Positions 17,236 to 25,413 of a stretch of 64,000 nucleotides of DNA are shown here, one piece after another. Source of the stretch: an uncultured Erythrobacter sp. (GTDB lineage: Bacteria; Pseudomonadota; Alphaproteobacteria; Sphingomonadales; Sphingomonadaceae); assembly GCF_947502395.1 (NCBI RefSeq), contig NZ_CANMZM010000003.1, positions 1 through 64,000 of the forward strand, read 5' to 3'. The position numbers and the translations under genes are program-made. The stretch's first letter is position 1. Every line of letters starts with the position of its first letter. Below the pieces are notes generated by a model. It worked only from the letters and a program-made list of their open reading frames with translations, ran no database searches and was not told where the DNA came from.

Positions 17236-17911
17236 CGAGAGGCATTCTACCGAGCACCTGGCCTACGAGGTCATCAAAGAGGCCGGCTCAACAGGCATAT
17301 TGTGGGAGAAACTATGGCCGCAAGTCCCAAAGCTTTGGCTGATCCGGTGCACTGAGCTGGGTCGAACAATGGCTCAATGGCATAAGCTGGGGCGGATAAA
17401 ATTTGATGTTTGGGGGCCAAATCGGCGCTCGGCCAGAGATGGAGACCTCATTCGCGTCGCAAGCCTTACCGAACCGAATGCGTAAATTCGGCTGTCACGT
17501 TGTGCTGATTGTTGGTGCCGCAAGCGCTGATAGCGCACATTCCGCAATCGGCCCAGCTTGCATCTTAGTCCAATGGCATGGATTGGGGTCGAGCGCGGAT
17601 CGTCTGATCGTAGCAGGAAACCGTAGCAAGCGGAATGTTTGTCTTGGACAGATTCGATTGGTTGGAATTGCACGGTCCGCGATTGGCCGAGATGGTGTGG
17701 TTCGGCCCATAACATCAAGTTCAGTTAAGAGGTGCATAAACGAGCGTGTCATGTGCCAGACCCAACTGCGGCTCGCGAAGCGACAAGCAGGCCTAGCGGT
17801 TCGGCGAACAGCGATGGTCATTTGAGTGCGGAAGTACTTGGCAAACCCTCCAGACTGTCATCTCCTCAACTGGGGGTGACGGTCCCCTGGTCCATGTCGC
17901 TGCGCACAGCG
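17236..17911. other. Gene-free remnant region
   Basis: Frames on both strands are short and lack recognisable motifs. The composition suggests decayed coding DNA rather than regulatory sequence, consistent with the IS6 stump and the deleted alanine dehydrogenase on its left. Nothing specific could be identified. Confidence 0.4.
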
Positions 17912-18814
17912 CTATAGCCTCGCAAAGGATCCGACGATCTTGGAGAAGCCGACCGGATCCTCAAGCTCGGGGAAATGCCCAACATGTTCGAGCCGAACGA
18001 GTTCGCAATCCTTCGCCAATGATAGCGACGAGTTCTTATCCGTTTCCACATGCGATTGGTCCTGCTCGCCCCATATTGCGAGCGTCGGTTGCAGAGGTGG
18101 CTCGAACGGAGCTTCGCTCGCCGAGAGGTAATTCTGAAACATCGTTGGAAGCGCGAAGGTTGCCCCTTGGTCAAACGCCTGGGCCGTGCAGGTGCAGAAG
18201 TGCGCCACCGCAGGCGTGTCGGCCATCGAGTGCTCGTACCACGCGGGCGCTCGCGGTTTCATCATACGTGGAAAGAGGATTTGGCCCAGAAACGGCGTGG
18301 ACACGATCCCCTTTGGGTCGCGGCGCTTCTTCCAGAGCATTTCTTCGGACCAAGACGGAACCTGGATGGCGACAAGGTGGCTGCACAGCTCGGGGTATCG
18401 ACTTGCAACATCGATCGCAGCGTAGGTTCCGCCACACGAAAATGCGAGGATAGCCGGCCCTCCCGCAACCGATTGCAAGAACCTAGCAACCCCATCGTTC
18501 ACCGGCTGGAATCCGAAATCGTAACCAGGCTTGGGTACGGAAAATCCGTTGCCGGGCGCTTCAAAGGCGATGACGGTAAATCGCGATTTCAGGGCGGCGA
18601 ACAGGGCATCATAGACCTCCAATGTGGCAGGGCCGTCGCATAGAAATACGATAGCCGGGCCGCGACCTGCCAGCTTATATCGTATCAGGCAAGCATCATC
18701 TTCGTAGAAATTGATATCGGAGCAGGAGCGAGAGGGAGGACCCGTGCGAGCCCATTGGATGCGCTCCTTCCAATTTCTCGTCTCAAGTCTTGCGGCCAGT
18801 TTAGAGAGCAGCAT
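17912..18814 (-). CDS. Alpha/beta hydrolase
   Basis: A 300-residue alpha/beta hydrolase. The nucleophile elbow is ILAFSCGGTYA, an A-x-S-x-G variant of the usual G-x-S-x-G with Ser126. Asp in WGEQDQSHVE and His in EHVGHFPELEDP complete the triad. FLCDGPATLEVYDAL replaces the usual HG oxyanion motif, a modest deviation. It follows the thioesterase gene by 12 bp on the minus strand, so both probably form one transcript divergent from the LysR gene. Substrate unknown. Confidence 0.8.
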   Translation of the reverse strand: MLLSKLAARLETRNWKERIQWARTGPPSRSCSDINFYEDDACLIRYKLAGRGPAIVFLCDGPATLEVYDALFAALKSRFTVIAFEAPGNGFSVPKPGYDFGFQPVNDGVARFLQSVAGGPAILAFSCGGTYAAIDVASRYPELCSHLVAIQVPSWSEEMLWKKRRDPKGIVSTPFLGQILFPRMMKPRAPAWYEHSMADTPAVAHFCTCTAQAFDQGATFALPTMFQNYLSASEAPFEPPLQPTLAIWGEQDQSHVETDKNSSLSLAKDCELVRLEHVGHFPELEDPVGFSKIVGSFARL

Positions 18815-18826
18815 CGCGAATAATCC

Positions 18827-19570
18827 TTATGCGAAGGGAATGAGTACAGCGGACATTGCCACCCGGCCTATCTCGCCATGCTCATCAAACAATGCGCCTT
18901 CACCCAGACCAATTCCCTCCGGCATCCAGGTTGTCTTGGGCCTTATTCCGATATGTTCCCCGCGCGGATGTCGCGCGAGGGCGACCTGAAGATTGATGTT
19001 GGGGTCGGCCAGCTTCGGCTCGGAAGGACGAGCGAGGCCGTGGGTCCAATCGGCAGGTCCCAACACACTCGCAAGCGGAGTAGCATCCGGGGTGATCTCG
19101 TCCTTCTGGCGGAACCAGATAATTCCATCAGCGCCGGGTCGTATTTCAAAGTTGTCCATCAGCCACGGGCGACCATGTGGAGCGGCTCGTGTGGGAAGAG
19201 GATCGATCTTGCCAACATCGATTTCTGATGGGGTCTTCGCAGAGATCGCTAATTCGCCAACAGGATGGATCACGCAGACGGTCGCTGATGCGGTTTGTTT
19301 CCCATCTGCCCAGACCTCGTTGGTCAGCACACTTGAACGGCGACCCCGGCGAAGAATCTTGGGATTGGTCTTGAGCGGCATGAGAGGAGTCGGGCGGAGA
19401 AACTCCACAGACACAGACATCGCCACTCCCATGCTTTGCTGCGTGGCAATGTTCTCGATCTCCGCGACCATGACAGAAGCGACGCCCCCACCTTGTAGCC
19501 CGGTGAATGGTCCTTGCGCCTGTTCACTACCCGTCCAGTGACCGGAATCGTCTTGTTCAAAAATCGCCAT
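18827..19570 (-). CDS. TesB-like double hot-dog acyl-CoA thioesterase
   Basis: A 247-residue protein of the thioesterase-like superfamily. The first hot-dog domain contains QGPFTGLQGGGVASVM and SVEFLRPTPL, followed by RGRRSSVLTNEVWADGKQ. The second domain contains PADWTHGL, NINLQVALARHPRGEHIGI and GEGALFDEHGEIGRVAMSA, whose final strand is characteristic of the family. It should hydrolyse an acyl-CoA. It is first in a two-gene minus-strand operon with the alpha/beta hydrolase and diverges from a LysR-type regulator. Confidence 0.8.
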   Translation of the reverse strand: MAIFEQDDSGHWTGSEQAQGPFTGLQGGGVASVMVAEIENIATQQSMGVAMSVSVEFLRPTPLMPLKTNPKILRRGRRSSVLTNEVWADGKQTASATVCVIHPVGELAISAKTPSEIDVGKIDPLPTRAAPHGRPWLMDNFEIRPGADGIIWFRQKDEITPDATPLASVLGPADWTHGLARPSEPKLADPNINLQVALARHPRGEHIGIRPKTTWMPEGIGLGEGALFDEHGEIGRVAMSAVLIPFA

Positions 19571-19592
19571 CTTCTGCCAAACTTGATTGAGG

Positions 19593-19608
19593 TTATTTCA
19601 ACTGATAA
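19593..19608. promoter_or_regulatory. LysR-type box candidate
   Basis: TTAT-N8-ATAA, embedded in a T-N11-A context, lies in the 83-bp gap between the divergent thioesterase and LysR genes. This is the classical location of a LysR recognition site controlling both directions. The motif is short, so confidence is limited. Confidence 0.35.
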
Positions 19609-19653
19609 TAGCGTTATGGCGGAACAATCGCTGGAATAAAGAGAGTTTGATTC

Positions 19654-20577
19654 ATGTTTGATGAAAATAACTCATCTATTTCTTCCATACCTTCGACAAA
19701 ATCTCTCATGGCGTTTGAGAGAGCTGCCGCGCATCTTTCGTTCATCGATGCCGCAGAGGAATTGGGCAGAACGCCATCGGCGATTTCCCACGCTGTTCGC
19801 GCTCTGGAGCAGCAGATCGGCGTAAGCTTGTTTGAGCGCGTGGGCAGAACCGTTCGCTTGACCAATGCGGGTGCGGACTATTGTGAAGCCATACGTTCAG
19901 CGCTGCGAGAGCTGGAGTTGGCGACCATCCAGGCTCAACGTGCGCGGCAAACCAATGTGGTGCGGATCAGCGCCTTGCCTTTCTTCACCAGCACCGTCCT
20001 TTTGCCCAACCTCGCCCGCTTCGAGGAGAAGAACCCAGGACTAGAGTTGAAGATTGAGACATCCAACGCGTTCGCAGATATTCGGCGTGGAGAGGCCGAT
20101 ATCGCGCTGCGGTTTGGCGGCGACCACAGTCAAGGTCTGGCCTGCAAATCGCTCGTTTCGGTAAGTGGTCTCCCGGTTGCTTCGCCGCAATATTTGCGGG
20201 ATGCGCCTCCCCTCAAACACCCAAGGGAGATCTTAGACCACGCACTGATCCACGTGCGCGCAAGTCCAGCGGCTTGGCAAGACTGGCTGACAGCAGCCGG
20301 ATGCGAGACAGACAAAAGCGAGCCTGGTCTCGCGTTCGATTCAATTCTTGGCGCGCTGGATGCCGCTGAAAACGGGCACGGGATCGCGCTGGCGATGGAT
20401 CCGCTTATCCGCCGACATCCCTCATTCGGAACCCGGCTGACGGCACCCCTAAATGAAGTGAACGCCGAAACTCAGGACTACAATTTCTTATGTCAGGAAT
20501 CGCAATGGCTCTCGCCAAACATTCAGAAAACCTACCGCTGGTTGCAGGATTGCGTTGCTGAATTCGCCGATGCTTGA
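19654..20577 (+). CDS. LysR-family transcriptional regulator (GcvA-like)
   Basis: A 307-residue LysR regulator. The winged helix-turn-helix is at about residues 8-70 (LMAFERAAAHLSFIDAAEEL, then GRTPSAISHAVRALEQQIG and LFERVGRTVRLT), followed by a periplasmic-binding-like effector domain with LELKIETSNAFADIRRGEAD, which is typical of the GcvA/TrpI subgroup. It diverges from the thioesterase/hydrolase pair and precedes, in its own direction, a short SDR/isochorismatase operon that has decayed. It may control either side. Confidence 0.9.
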   Translation: MFDENNSSISSIPSTKSLMAFERAAAHLSFIDAAEELGRTPSAISHAVRALEQQIGVSLFERVGRTVRLTNAGADYCEAIRSALRELELATIQAQRARQTNVVRISALPFFTSTVLLPNLARFEEKNPGLELKIETSNAFADIRRGEADIALRFGGDHSQGLACKSLVSVSGLPVASPQYLRDAPPLKHPREILDHALIHVRASPAAWQDWLTAAGCETDKSEPGLAFDSILGALDAAENGHGIALAMDPLIRRHPSFGTRLTAPLNEVNAETQDYNFLCQESQWLSPNIQKTYRWLQDCVAEFADA

Positions 20578-20643
20578 TCGCTCACACCGATTTAAATCCT
20601 GAGTTGCCGATCGCACCTTGATACCGTTTCGAAATTGGAGAAA

Positions 20644-21339
20644 ATGAAGATGGGAAAAGTCATTCTGATCACCGGTGCCTCATCCGGCATTGGCGCGCAT
20701 TGCGCCCGATAGGCGGTCACGTCAGGGCACAAGGTCGCGCTTGCTGCTCGTTCCAAATCGAAATTGGACAGCCTTGTCGATGAGCTTGGACCTTCGAGCG
20801 CCTTTGCGGTCGAGTGCGATGTGACCTCCCCCAGTTCACAAGAAGCGATGGTCGAGGCAGCTGTGGGCCACTTCGGCAGATTGGACGTCGCCTTCGCCAA
20901 TGCCGGATTGGGTGCAACCGCGACCGGCACCGAGCACGGCAATATCGAGAACTTCAAGGAGATGATCCTCGTCAACAATTTTGGCGTCACCCTGACCTGC
21001 AAATTCGCCATCCCGCATCTTCGAAAGAGCAAAGGACATCTCGTGCTGATCGGTTCTCAGGCCGGGCATGTGGCGTTGTCGGGCTCTGTCTATAGCGCGA
21101 CCAAATGGTTCATTCGGGGCTATGCGAAGAACCTCTCCAACGAGCTCACCCCTCATGGCGTGAGGGTGACAAGCATCGATCCGGGGATGGTGGACACGCC
21201 ATTCTTCGATGAAGAGAAGCCGAATGCACTCAGGCCCGACGATATCTCAAACGCATTTCTCTACGCGATAGAGGCACCGTCGCACGCCCGCATTGCCGAG
21301 ATTGAGATCAATCCGATGGTCGGCGCGCATCACTCTTGA
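20644..21339 (+). pseudogene. SDR oxidoreductase interrupted by an in-frame TAG
   Basis: From ATG 20644 the frame encodes a normal SDR start (VILITGASSGIGAHCAR), then hits TAG at 20710-20712 and continues in the same frame without loss of family alignment (AVTSGHKVALAARSK, the Asn motif FANAG, catalytic Ser in LIGSQAG and YSATK). The simplest event is a C to T change of a CAG glutamine codon. The restart downstream (first methionine region near 20764) would lack the nucleotide-binding loop, so an active enzyme is not expected without readthrough. The next gene also carries a stop, supporting decay of the unit. The remainder is complete to the stop at 21337. Confidence 0.75.
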
Positions 21340-21352
21340 GGCGAATTGTAGG

Positions 21353-21961
21353 ACGAGTGATTTAGACCGAACAGCGTTGATCGTTGTCGATCCCTACAAC
21401 GATTTCCTGTCTGTGGGTGGGTGAGCTTGGCTGTTGAACCGCGCGACGCTCAAGCGCCTCAGCACGAATGCGAACCTGGTGCGTGTGCTTTCCCATGCCC
21501 GCGCACCCGGTCTGAAAGTGTGCTATGCGCCGCATGCGCGCTATTGCAAGGGACTGTTCGACCATCGCCAGTTCCTGAACCCATCGATCTATCTTGCGCG
21601 GTTCTTCCGGACATTCAGCGCCGCGGGTTGGGGTGGCAGGTTTCGAAAGGGCCTTGAGCCGCGCCCAGGTGAGTTTGTCGCAAGCGAGCACCTTGTTTCA
21701 AGTGGCTTCGTCGGCACCGACCTGCACGAAAATCTGTCCAGAGCGAACATCACCCATGTCGTCCTGTGTGGCTGTCTGTCGAACACCTGCATCGAATCCA
21801 CTGCACGCAGCGCAATCGAACTAGGTTATCGGGTAACGATCGTGTCCGACGCGCTGGCTGCGATGTCAGTTGCGGATCACGATGCGGCGATTGAAACTGG
21901 TTTTCCGATGTGCACGCATGCGGTGATCTCGACCGAGGATTGGATCGGGGAGATGAGCTAA
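21353..21961 (+). pseudogene. Isochorismatase-like cysteine hydrolase with in-frame TGA
   Basis: The frame reads DRTALIVVDPYNDFLSVGG, the N-terminal signature of isochorismatase-family hydrolases with the catalytic Asp, then TGA at 21422-21424, then continues in frame to the catalytic Cys region VVLCGCLSNTCIESTARSA and ends at 21961. There is no ATG at the expected start. An ACG at 21353, preceded by AGG, aligns with it and may be a mutated ATG. A TTG restart at 21434 would give 175 residues lacking the catalytic Asp. Its stop TAA overlaps the ATG of a second family member by one base. The family hydrolyses amides, vinyl ethers or N-carbamoyl groups. Confidence 0.7.
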
Positions 21962-22533
21962 TGATTGCCAAACTCGTAGATCGGTTTGGCCGGGTGCTGA
22001 CGAATCGCCACGCTAAAGGATATGGGCCGTTCGAGGCCCGTCAGACTGCGGTCTTGGTACTGACCCCGCAAAATGACGCGGTTATCGAAGGCGGCGGATT
22101 AGCCGGACTTTGCGAAGTTCCGGTTGATCGTCAAAAGCTGAGCAATTTCTTGCAGCACTGTCGCGATCGTGAATGGGCAATCTATCATTCTCCAATGTCA
22201 TGGTCAGACGACCAGCTCCAAATCCTGATCGACTCTACAAAGCACATGGATGCGCTGCGGAAAAATAACCTGCTGCGGAAGGGCTCTACAGGTGCGGACC
22301 TGGCAGAAGACCTTGCACTTGAGGGCGACCATGTTCTGCCAGAAAGACGCGGCTTCAATGCTTTTGTCGACACTGATTCCTCTGCCAGAATGGCGGTCGA
22401 GTACGATTTCTATGTGACCGTGGTTCGGGATCTGCTTGCCGCTTACCGGCAGATTGATCTCGTGAACACCATGATCATCACTTTGCCGCGGATCGTAGCC
22501 CGCGTTGTGACCAGCCAGCAGTCGGCACCTTGA
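21961..22533 (+). CDS. Isochorismatase-like protein lacking the catalytic cysteine segment
   Basis: A 190-residue protein with an isochorismatase-type N-terminus (TAVLVLTPQNDAVIEGGG, holding the Asp) and C-terminus (SSARMAVEYDFYVTVVRDLLAAY). The segment that should lie between them, the beta strand and the Gly-x-x-x-x-x-Cys nucleophile turn, is absent: NAFVDTD joins directly to SSARMAV near 22377. An in-frame deletion of about 25-30 codons is the simplest explanation. The frame is intact and the ATG overlaps the stop of the preceding gene, so a protein may be made, but hydrolase activity is very unlikely. ATG 21961 is preferred over an upstream in-frame start inside the previous gene. Confidence 0.65.
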   Translation: MIAKLVDRFGRVLTNRHAKGYGPFEARQTAVLVLTPQNDAVIEGGGLAGLCEVPVDRQKLSNFLQHCRDREWAIYHSPMSWSDDQLQILIDSTKHMDALRKNNLLRKGSTGADLAEDLALEGDHVLPERRGFNAFVDTDSSARMAVEYDFYVTVVRDLLAAYRQIDLVNTMIITLPRIVARVVTSQQSAP

Positions 22534-22566
22534 GAGGAAAGTCGATCGAGCAACTCTCGTGATCGA

Positions 22567-23025
22567 CTACCCGGCAAACTGGGCGATGGCTGCGATCAGG
22601 CTGATGATCGCTTGAGCGGCGTCCATGGCGAAGATGAAGAACATCGGTCCGGACAACACGTACCAATAGCTTTCACCTTGCCGCTCCCCGTTTCGAAGGA
22701 TGGGGACGTTGAATATGAATTGCGAGAAATGCGCTGCTGCAAGCACAAGCAGCAACAGGCCGCGCTCAATTGAATTCGAGAACAGCGTAGATTCCGTCGC
22801 CCACAGCACCACCAACATCAAGGACAGGAGAGCGAGCGCGGCATTCATTCCGCCGAGAAACCGCGCCAATGCTGCGGTTGTCAAAAACACAGGAGAATGT
22901 CTTGCTGATTTCGGGACAAGCACCTTGGCTGCGGCCAGTTGCTGAAAGCTGAAATACCGAAACGCGGCGCTGAACCATAGCGCGCTCGCAATGAGGGCAA
23001 GTGGATATGCAATTTCTGCGATCAT
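22567..23025 (-). CDS. Small four-helix membrane protein of unknown function
   Basis: A 152-residue hydrophobic protein with four likely transmembrane segments: about residues 3-22 (AYPLALIASALWFSAAF), 47-75 (LTTAALARFLGGMNAALALL), 88-108 (GLLLLVLAAAHFSQFIFNV) and 122-145 (WYVLSGPMFFIFAMDAAQAI). I do not recognise the family. It diverges from a MarR-type gene across a gap with two palindromes, so repression by that regulator is likely. Such MarR-linked small membrane proteins are often stress or efflux related, but no function is claimed. Confidence 0.65.
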   Translation of the reverse strand: MIAEIAYPLALIASALWFSAAFRYFSFQQLAAAKVLVPKSARHSPVFLTTAALARFLGGMNAALALLSLMLVVLWATESTLFSNSIERGLLLLVLAAAHFSQFIFNVPILRNGERQGESYWYVLSGPMFFIFAMDAAQAIISLIAAIAQFAG

Positions 23026-23091
23026 GATACCAAGGCTTCCCGATTAGCTTCGTCATGCTTGAAACCTCGATTGCAATTAGCTGCCGGCGAG

Positions 23092-23135
23092 TTTAGTTCA
23101 AGGCTGGACTTTCATTAATTCAAGATTGAACTAAA
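23092..23135. promoter_or_regulatory. MarR operator candidates (paired inverted repeats)
   Basis: TTTAGTTCAA (23092-23101) and TTGAACTAAA (23126-23135) are perfect inverted copies separated by 24 bp, ending 4 bases before the MarR-type start codon. Each arm is also part of a smaller dyad: AGTTCA-N4-TGGACT at 23095-23110 and TTCAA-GA-TTGAA at 23119-23130. Two adjacent dimer sites in the divergent gap fit MarR autoregulation. Confidence 0.55.
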
Positions 23136-23139
23136 TGCA

Positions 23140-23559
23140 ATGGCTCATACTTTCCGCGCTTATCACAGCCTGCATCAAGCTCACTCAGCGGTCTTTCGGG
23201 CTGCGGATAAAGCACTAAAGAAACAGGAGGGTATTCAGACCGCGCATCAATTTATCTTGTTCGTCCTGTATGTCGAAGACGGGCTCCCCAGTGCCCTCGT
23301 CGCGTCACGCGCTGGAATGTCAAAGTCTCGTCTGACCGGCCTTACCAACACGCTGGAAGACAAAGGCCTCATTCGTAAGCAGCGGGGCGAGAAAGATGCG
23401 CGTCAGCAAGTCCTCTATATCGCACCAGAGGGTCGCGCACTGATTGAACGGACGAAGGATTGGGTTTCCGAGATGAACGCCGATCTACTGGCCGATTTTG
23501 ATGAAAGAGAAAGAATGGCGATTGAGAAGTTCTTGCGCCGAGCGGCCTCGTCTCGGTGA
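23140..23559 (+). CDS. MarR-family transcriptional regulator
   Basis: A 139-residue winged-helix protein. The recognition region is LPSALVASRAGMSKSRLTGL, then TNTLEDKGLIRKQRGEKDAR (residues about 48-88), including the typical Asp-Ala-Arg wing, followed by VLYIAPEGRALIERTKDW and a C-terminal dimerisation helix. It diverges from the small membrane protein gene and has its own palindromes just upstream. Ligand unknown. Confidence 0.88.
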   Translation: MAHTFRAYHSLHQAHSAVFRAADKALKKQEGIQTAHQFILFVLYVEDGLPSALVASRAGMSKSRLTGLTNTLEDKGLIRKQRGEKDARQQVLYIAPEGRALIERTKDWVSEMNADLLADFDERERMAIEKFLRRAASSR

Positions 23560-23598
23560 CTGAGCCACGACGATTCTGCTCAACGCAGGATGATCGCA

Positions 23599-24423
23599 CT
23601 ATGACAGGGAGGCGTAATACCTCTTCCAGCATTCAATGCCGAGCGCATTGTAAGCTTTCATATCGTCGACAACCTGTTGGAAGTCAGAGCGATCAATCAG
23701 CTCTGTCGGCAAGAGTGGGTCGAAATTGATCAGCCGGATGACTGATTGACCGACCAGCAGTGTTTCCTTTGCCGCTTCGGCGTCGCTCATTCTCGCCACC
23801 TTTTGAGAGCTTTGCGCCATCGCTTGGATGGCAGCGCTGTAAGATGCTGCGATTTCCTCTGCCGACCACAGTCCGGTCCAGTCTTCCCCCTCCATCACCG
23901 CAAGCTCCGTGACGACCAAAAACTTTGCCTCTTGGTCCAGACCCAAATCGACCAGAGAACTTCGTGTGGCGGCGAGTGAAGCTGCGAGATTGTTCGGGCG
24001 CACCCATAGTGCACCGTCGGTCTCTGCGAAGCCGCTGAGACGCAGCGCACGTTCTCGCGATCGCAGCCGGGTCTTGTCGGTTCGCCCCAAATGGCTCGTA
24101 TGCACAATAAGCCAGTCACCCGACCAAGGACGAACCTTTTCCATGGCCGATTTCCAGCTTGTCACCTGACGCTGCATCGCTTGGCCGTTTGGCCCGATCT
24201 TGTAACTTCCGCGCTCTATCACCTCCAACGTGCCGTCTTTTGTAAGTCGTGTAATAGCCATACGCATTGCTGCAGGCTCAATGTTGAACAAGGCGCCCGC
24301 CGCAACCAGATTGGCGGCTGACTGTCGCTCGCTATCGGTCACACTCAAAAGCGACAGAGCCAGTTTCTTTGCGGACATATCCGCCTGGATAGGAAGATCA
24401 GAATATAACTTCATTTGACTCAT
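23599..24423 (-). CDS. PaaX-like transcriptional repressor
   Basis: A 274-residue protein with the PaaX layout: an N-terminal winged helix (AGALFNIEPAAMRMAITRLT, with SYKIGPNG after the wing), the central domain beginning RPWSGDWLIVHTS and LRLSGFAETDGALWVRPNN, and a C-terminal segment DPLLPTELIDRSD. PaaX regulators sense aryl-CoA thioesters such as phenylacetyl-CoA. The start is separated from the divergent desaturase gene by 51 bp. That gap is AT-rich and contains TTTGAC and GTCAAA in inverted orientation (24414 and 24453), a possible operator. It probably controls the desaturase/crotonase genes. Confidence 0.75.
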   Translation of the reverse strand: MSQMKLYSDLPIQADMSAKKLALSLLSVTDSERQSAANLVAAGALFNIEPAAMRMAITRLTKDGTLEVIERGSYKIGPNGQAMQRQVTSWKSAMEKVRPWSGDWLIVHTSHLGRTDKTRLRSRERALRLSGFAETDGALWVRPNNLAASLAATRSSLVDLGLDQEAKFLVVTELAVMEGEDWTGLWSAEEIAASYSAAIQAMAQSSQKVARMSDAEAAKETLLVGQSVIRLINFDPLLPTELIDRSDFQQVVDDMKAYNALGIECWKRYYASLS

Positions 24424-24474
24424 TATTTCACATATTGTTATATTGAGCCAAGGTCAAACAAACCGGAGTTGACG

Positions 24475-25392
24475 ATGGCGACCAGTTTGAAGTTATCCGA
24501 TTGCATCTCCAACGACGAGCTAAGAGAATTGCGGCGTCCGTCGAACTGGCGAGCAATCTTTTCCCTGATTTTCAACTGGGCAGTAATCGCATCTGCGCTT
24601 GCAATCGCGATTATCTGGCCAAATCCGATCACAATTGTTCTTGGCATTCTGATCCTGGGCGGCCGGCAATTGGGGCTTGGTATCCTTAATCACGATTGCG
24701 CTCATGGGGCGTTCTTCACACGCCGGAAGATGAACGATTTCGTTGGGCATTGGCTGTGTGGCGCACCGCTCAATACCTCACTTTACGCCTATCGCGAATA
24801 CCATTTGAAGCATCACAAATATGCCGGCACCAAAGACGATCCAGATCTCAGGTTCGTTGAAAAATATCCGGTAAGTCGGGCCAGTTTGAAGCGGAAACTC
24901 ATCCGCGACATCACGGGACGCACGGGCCTGCGTGACACTCTTGGCAAGATCAAGCGTTTCCGCCTTGCTGACAACTATCCATGGCTGATGTTCCATGTCT
25001 TGCTGCTTGCGGTCCTGACAATTGTCGGCGCGCCGTGGGCCTATCTGATGTGGTGGGCTGCCGAGATTTTGGTGTACCCATTTATCATGCGCCTACGACA
25101 GATCGGTGAGCATGGCGTTGCCTCGAACAGATCCAGCAGCGACCCTCGGGAGAACACATCGACGACGCTCGTATCCTGGTGGGAGGCGCTGTTGGTGGCC
25201 CCCAACCACGTCAATTATCATCTGGAGCACCATCAATTTGCAGCGGTGCCGGGATATCATCTGTCCAAGCTTCACAAGCGGCTTGCAGAGCGGGGATATT
25301 ATGACGGCTTCGACTGCATCTCGAATGGGTATGTTGATGTGTTGCGCCGTGCGGTTCGCCCGGATGAGCCGCGATCCGCAACACAAGGTTGA
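24475..25392 (+). CDS. Membrane fatty acid desaturase family protein
   Basis: A 305-residue integral-membrane di-iron enzyme. The three histidine boxes are complete: HDCAHGAFF (about residue 80), HLKHHKY (about 118) and HVNYHLEHHQF near 245. Hydrophobic pairs at about 32-60 and 170-200 give a four-helix core. An upstream in-frame ATG exists, but ATG 24475 has GGAG before it and gives the normal N-terminus. The family includes desaturases and hydroxylases acting on fatty acids, carotenoids or ring compounds; which applies here is unclear. It is 21 bp upstream of a crotonase gene and divergent from the PaaX-like regulator. Confidence 0.85.
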   Translation: MATSLKLSDCISNDELRELRRPSNWRAIFSLIFNWAVIASALAIAIIWPNPITIVLGILILGGRQLGLGILNHDCAHGAFFTRRKMNDFVGHWLCGAPLNTSLYAYREYHLKHHKYAGTKDDPDLRFVEKYPVSRASLKRKLIRDITGRTGLRDTLGKIKRFRLADNYPWLMFHVLLLAVLTIVGAPWAYLMWWAAEILVYPFIMRLRQIGEHGVASNRSSSDPRENTSTTLVSWWEALLVAPNHVNYHLEHHQFAAVPGYHLSKLHKRLAERGYYDGFDCISNGYVDVLRRAVRPDEPRSATQG

Positions 25393-25413
25393 GTCAGGGA
25401 AAGGACCAAAGAC

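Noticed and set aside
17300..17485. Small plus-strand frame beginning with tryptophan-rich sequence as a gene
   Set aside because: No motif, no ribosome-binding site, and it lies in debris behind a truncated transposase.
21422..21424. TGA as selenocysteine codon in the isochorismatase-like gene
   Set aside because: It is not at the catalytic Cys position, family members have an ordinary residue there, and the neighbouring gene carries a TAG; decay is simpler.
24414..24458. TTTGAC/GTCAAA inverted repeat as a firm PaaX operator
   Set aside because: Only the outer 6 bp match and the inner part is not symmetric; mentioned only as a possibility with the PaaX-like gene.
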